7,521 nt of DNA from Oscillospiraceae bacterium (GTDB lineage: Bacteria > Bacillota > Clostridia > Oscillospirales > Ruminococcaceae): assembly GCA_017848155.1 (NCBI GenBank), contig JAGAKC010000475.1, positions 1 through 7,521 of the forward strand, read 5' to 3'. The translations under genes were made by a program, and so were the position numbers. Below, piece after piece: positions 6,344-7,521 of this stretch. How positions within the stretch are numbered: the first letter of the stretch is position 1; the number at the start of each line of letters is the position of its first letter. The notes beneath the pieces were generated by a model, which saw nothing but the letters and a program-made list of their open reading frames with translations, searched no databases and had not been told where the DNA came from.

Positions 6344-7066
6344 TCAGCCTGCAAGAGAATTCTGGATGCAGGTGGTAGCAACTACAGCGAGGATACCGCC
6401 GATAGAGGAACCAACGAAATTAACGATCAGCTGATAACCCCAGTCTACCTTTTCACCGTTCTTGTTGGGGATAGGCAGGATAGCAAACCAGATGCTGCTG
6501 AAAACGGAACGCATAGCGTTCATGCTGAAGCCTGTGCTGTTGAGGGAGAGGGAGAGCAGTGCAACTGCGCCGAAGCCGACAACGCCGATGGTAACAGGGG
6601 AAGAAACGCCTGTGATGCCCATGAATACGAGGAACAGGAATACGAATGTTGCAAGTACTTCCTGGAAGAAGTTGAGCGCCATGTTCTTTTCAACAGGGTA
6701 AGCAGAGAAGATACCACGCTTGGATTCTTCGGGGGAAGCCTTGAAGGAATCGTGGAAGAATATCATGCAAAGGAGAACAGCTGCGCCTGCTGCGAGGAAC
6801 TCCATAAGCAGATAAAGAGCCGCATCAGCTATGGGAAGAGCACCCATAATAAGCTTACCGAATACTACGCCGGGGTTCAGGAATGCGGGACCGCCCATTA
6901 CAACTGCAATTGCAAGACCAAAGCCTACCGAAAGGCTCCATGCAATGACAAGTTCTATGTAGTTGAGCTTTCCAACAAGAGTTTTCTTGAGCGAGATATT
7001 ACACATGTACGAATATCCGCCCAGCAGGAATATAAGACTGCCGACAAATTCAGATAAGTAGACCAT
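6344..7066 (-). CDS. MIP-family channel (aquaporin/glycerol facilitator) with altered NPA boxes
   Basis: The 240-residue membrane protein has six hydrophobic segments and the two half-helix loops of the major intrinsic protein family. Conserved glutamates are present in the first (SEFVGSLIFLL, Glu6) and fourth (QEVLATFVFLF, Glu136) membrane segments. The first pore box reads GGPAFLNPGVVFG, with NPG (64-66) in place of NPA. The second reads TGFSMNAMRSV, with NAM (183-185) in place of NPA, but keeps the selectivity-filter arginine at 186. Family members let water, glycerol or other small neutral solutes cross the inner membrane. The changed boxes make the solute hard to predict. The start at 7066 has AGGAG about 9 nt upstream. 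It is a single-gene unit with its own promoter and terminator. The family call is firm; a classic water or glycerol role is not. Confidence 0.85.
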   Translation of the reverse strand: MVYLSEFVGSLIFLLGGYSYMCNISLKKTLVGKLNYIELVIAWSLSVGFGLAIAVVMGGPAFLNPGVVFGKLIMGALPIADAALYLLMEFLAAGAAVLLCMIFFHDSFKASPEESKRGIFSAYPVEKNMALNFFQEVLATFVFLFLVFMGITGVSSPVTIGVVGFGAVALLSLSLNSTGFSMNAMRSVFSSIWFAILPIPNKNGEKVDWGYQLIVNFVGSSIGGILAVVATTCIQNSLAG

Positions 7067-7089
7067 AATAGATTTCTCCTGTCATTTTT

Positions 7090-7108
7090 ATTACGTTGTT
7101 AACGTAAT
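7090..7108. promoter_or_regulatory. Perfect inverted repeat over the channel gene's predicted start, candidate operator
   Basis: ATTACGTT (7090-7097) and AACGTAAT (7101-7108) are perfect 8-bp arms around GTT. The transcription start predicted from the -10 at 7117-7112 falls near 7105, inside the repeat. The arms are too AT-rich and untailed to be a terminator, so a repressor site is the better reading. A second palindrome, GACATATGTC (7129-7138), overlaps the -35. Confidence 0.45.
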
Positions 7109-7111
7109 TAT

Positions 7112-7140
7112 ATTATAAACCTTTTTTCGACATATGTCAA
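7112..7140 (-). promoter_or_regulatory. Perfect-consensus sigma-A promoter of the MIP channel gene
   Basis: On the minus strand, TTGACA (7140-7135) and TATAAT (7117-7112) are separated by exactly 17 bp, identical to the consensus. Such a strong promoter combined with an overlapping inverted repeat suggests expression controlled by a repressor. Confidence 0.85.
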
Positions 7141-7326
7141 TAACTTTCAACAAACGATTTTAAAATTTGACATAATATACAATTGTTGCGATTGTTTGCG
7201 CATATTAAATGTCAAAATAGAGTTAATATTCACAAAAAGGAGATTTTTGGCATCAGGGAAGGCAATGATCCTGGTTATAATAAATGATACGTGAGTGATC
7301 TGTAGTTTCCTATAAAAATAAAAAAA
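7141..7326. other. Gene-free spacer upstream of the channel promoter
   Basis: No gene is supported in this AT-rich stretch. It holds two more copies of the heptamer TTGACAT/ATGTCAA (7168-7174 and 7209-7215) besides the one forming the -35 box. It also has an isolated AAGGAG (7237-7242) followed only by a 15-codon TTG-started reading frame. The A-tract at 7318-7326 becomes the U-tract of the first repeat-unit terminator on the minus strand. Confidence 0.4.
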
Positions 7327-7359
7327 CCGCTGGACCTCATTCGGATAAGGTCGGCGGAA
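7318..7359 (-). terminator. Minus-strand hairpin terminator within repeat unit 1
   Basis: On the minus strand CCGC and GACCT pair with AGGTC and GCGG around a 10-nt loop, with a small C/CA internal loop. The stem is followed by TTTTTTTATTTTTA. Unit 2 carries the same stem, extended to TTCCGC/GCGGAA and followed by seven T (7407-7447). The array could therefore stop transcripts coming from a gene to the right, before the channel promoter. Confidence 0.6.
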
Positions 7360-7521
7360 CGCTGGCTATATTTGACGGAATAGTTTTTTATAACACGGGA
7401 TAAACAAAAAAATTCCGCTGGACCTCATTCGGATAAGGTCGGCGGAACGCTGGCTATATTTGACGGAATAGTTTTTTATAACACGGGATAAACAAAAAAA
7501 TTCCGCTGGACCTCATTCGGA
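7327..7521. repeat. 88-bp perfect tandem repeat array, continues past the right edge
   Basis: Two complete units (7327-7414 and 7415-7502) are identical at every position, and a third begins at 7503 and is cut by the window end after 19 matching bases. Each unit starts CCGCTGGACCT and ends with an A-tract and TT. There are no variable spacers. No ORF runs through the array. Perfect identity indicates recent amplification or ongoing copy-number change. The array is also the kind of sequence that ends an assembly contig. Confidence 0.95.

Noticed and set aside
6326..7057. Plus-strand ORF of 243 codons opposite the channel gene
   Set aside because: Its translation is rich in Cys, Glu and Asn as expected of an antisense shadow, while the minus strand encodes an obvious MIP channel with promoter and terminator.
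7247..7294. 15-codon frame starting TTG after an AAGGAG
   Set aside because: The ribosome binding site is only 4 nt away, the start is TTG and nothing supports such a short peptide. The motif is likely chance in AT-rich DNA.
7327..7521. CRISPR array or integron attC cluster
   Set aside because: The whole 88-bp unit repeats without unique spacers, and no attC-type core sites or cassettes are seen.

Overview
The window looks like a chromosomal segment of a spore-lineage Firmicute, most likely a Ruminococcus-type member of the Oscillospiraceae. The signs are an N-terminal piece of the sporulation sigma factor SigK, strong consensus sigma-A promoters with AGGAG-type ribosome binding sites, AT-rich spacers, and ordinary clostridial housekeeping families. 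The genus is an inference; no rRNA or other marker is present.

Left part (1-2571). A minus-strand gene that looks like a helix-turn-helix regulator starts at 45 and runs off the left edge. A 341-bp spacer separates it from a divergent gene for a large serine recombinase (387-2036). About 200 bp beyond the recombinase stop, on the opposite strand and converging with it, is a 124-codon ORF. Its first ~111 codons are the N-terminal half of SigK. It loses SigK similarity inside region 2.4, at the Cys-Ile-Asp-Asn position, and stops shortly afterwards. This is the arrangement of the Bacillus subtilis skin element (spoIVCB N-half, then the spoIVCA recombinase facing it). I read the left part as the recombinase-bearing end of a skin-like or prophage/ICE-like element sitting in sigK; the other end and the sigK C-half would lie beyond position 1. 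The recombinase has a near-consensus sigma-A promoter whose -35 box is framed by an 8-bp inverted repeat. The truncated sigK has a plausible sigma-E-like promoter.

Middle part (2572-4737). A GNAT acetyltransferase diverges from sigK and is followed by a MATE-family efflux transporter with its own extended -10 promoter. The transporter ends at a strong bidirectional hairpin terminator shared with the next, convergent gene.

Right part (4735-7521). On the minus strand are a DUF1846 (UPF0371) family protein and, upstream of it, an MIP-family (aquaporin/glycerol facilitator) channel with two abnormal NPA boxes (NPG and NAM). Each has its own consensus promoter, and a terminator separates them. 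The channel promoter has a perfect 8-bp-arm inverted repeat over its predicted transcription start. The window ends inside an 88-bp perfect tandem repeat array. Each complete unit carries a hairpin with a U-tract oriented as a minus-strand terminator.

The most interesting system is the split sigK with its recombinase. Next are the terminator-bearing 88-bp repeats and the altered-pore aquaporin.
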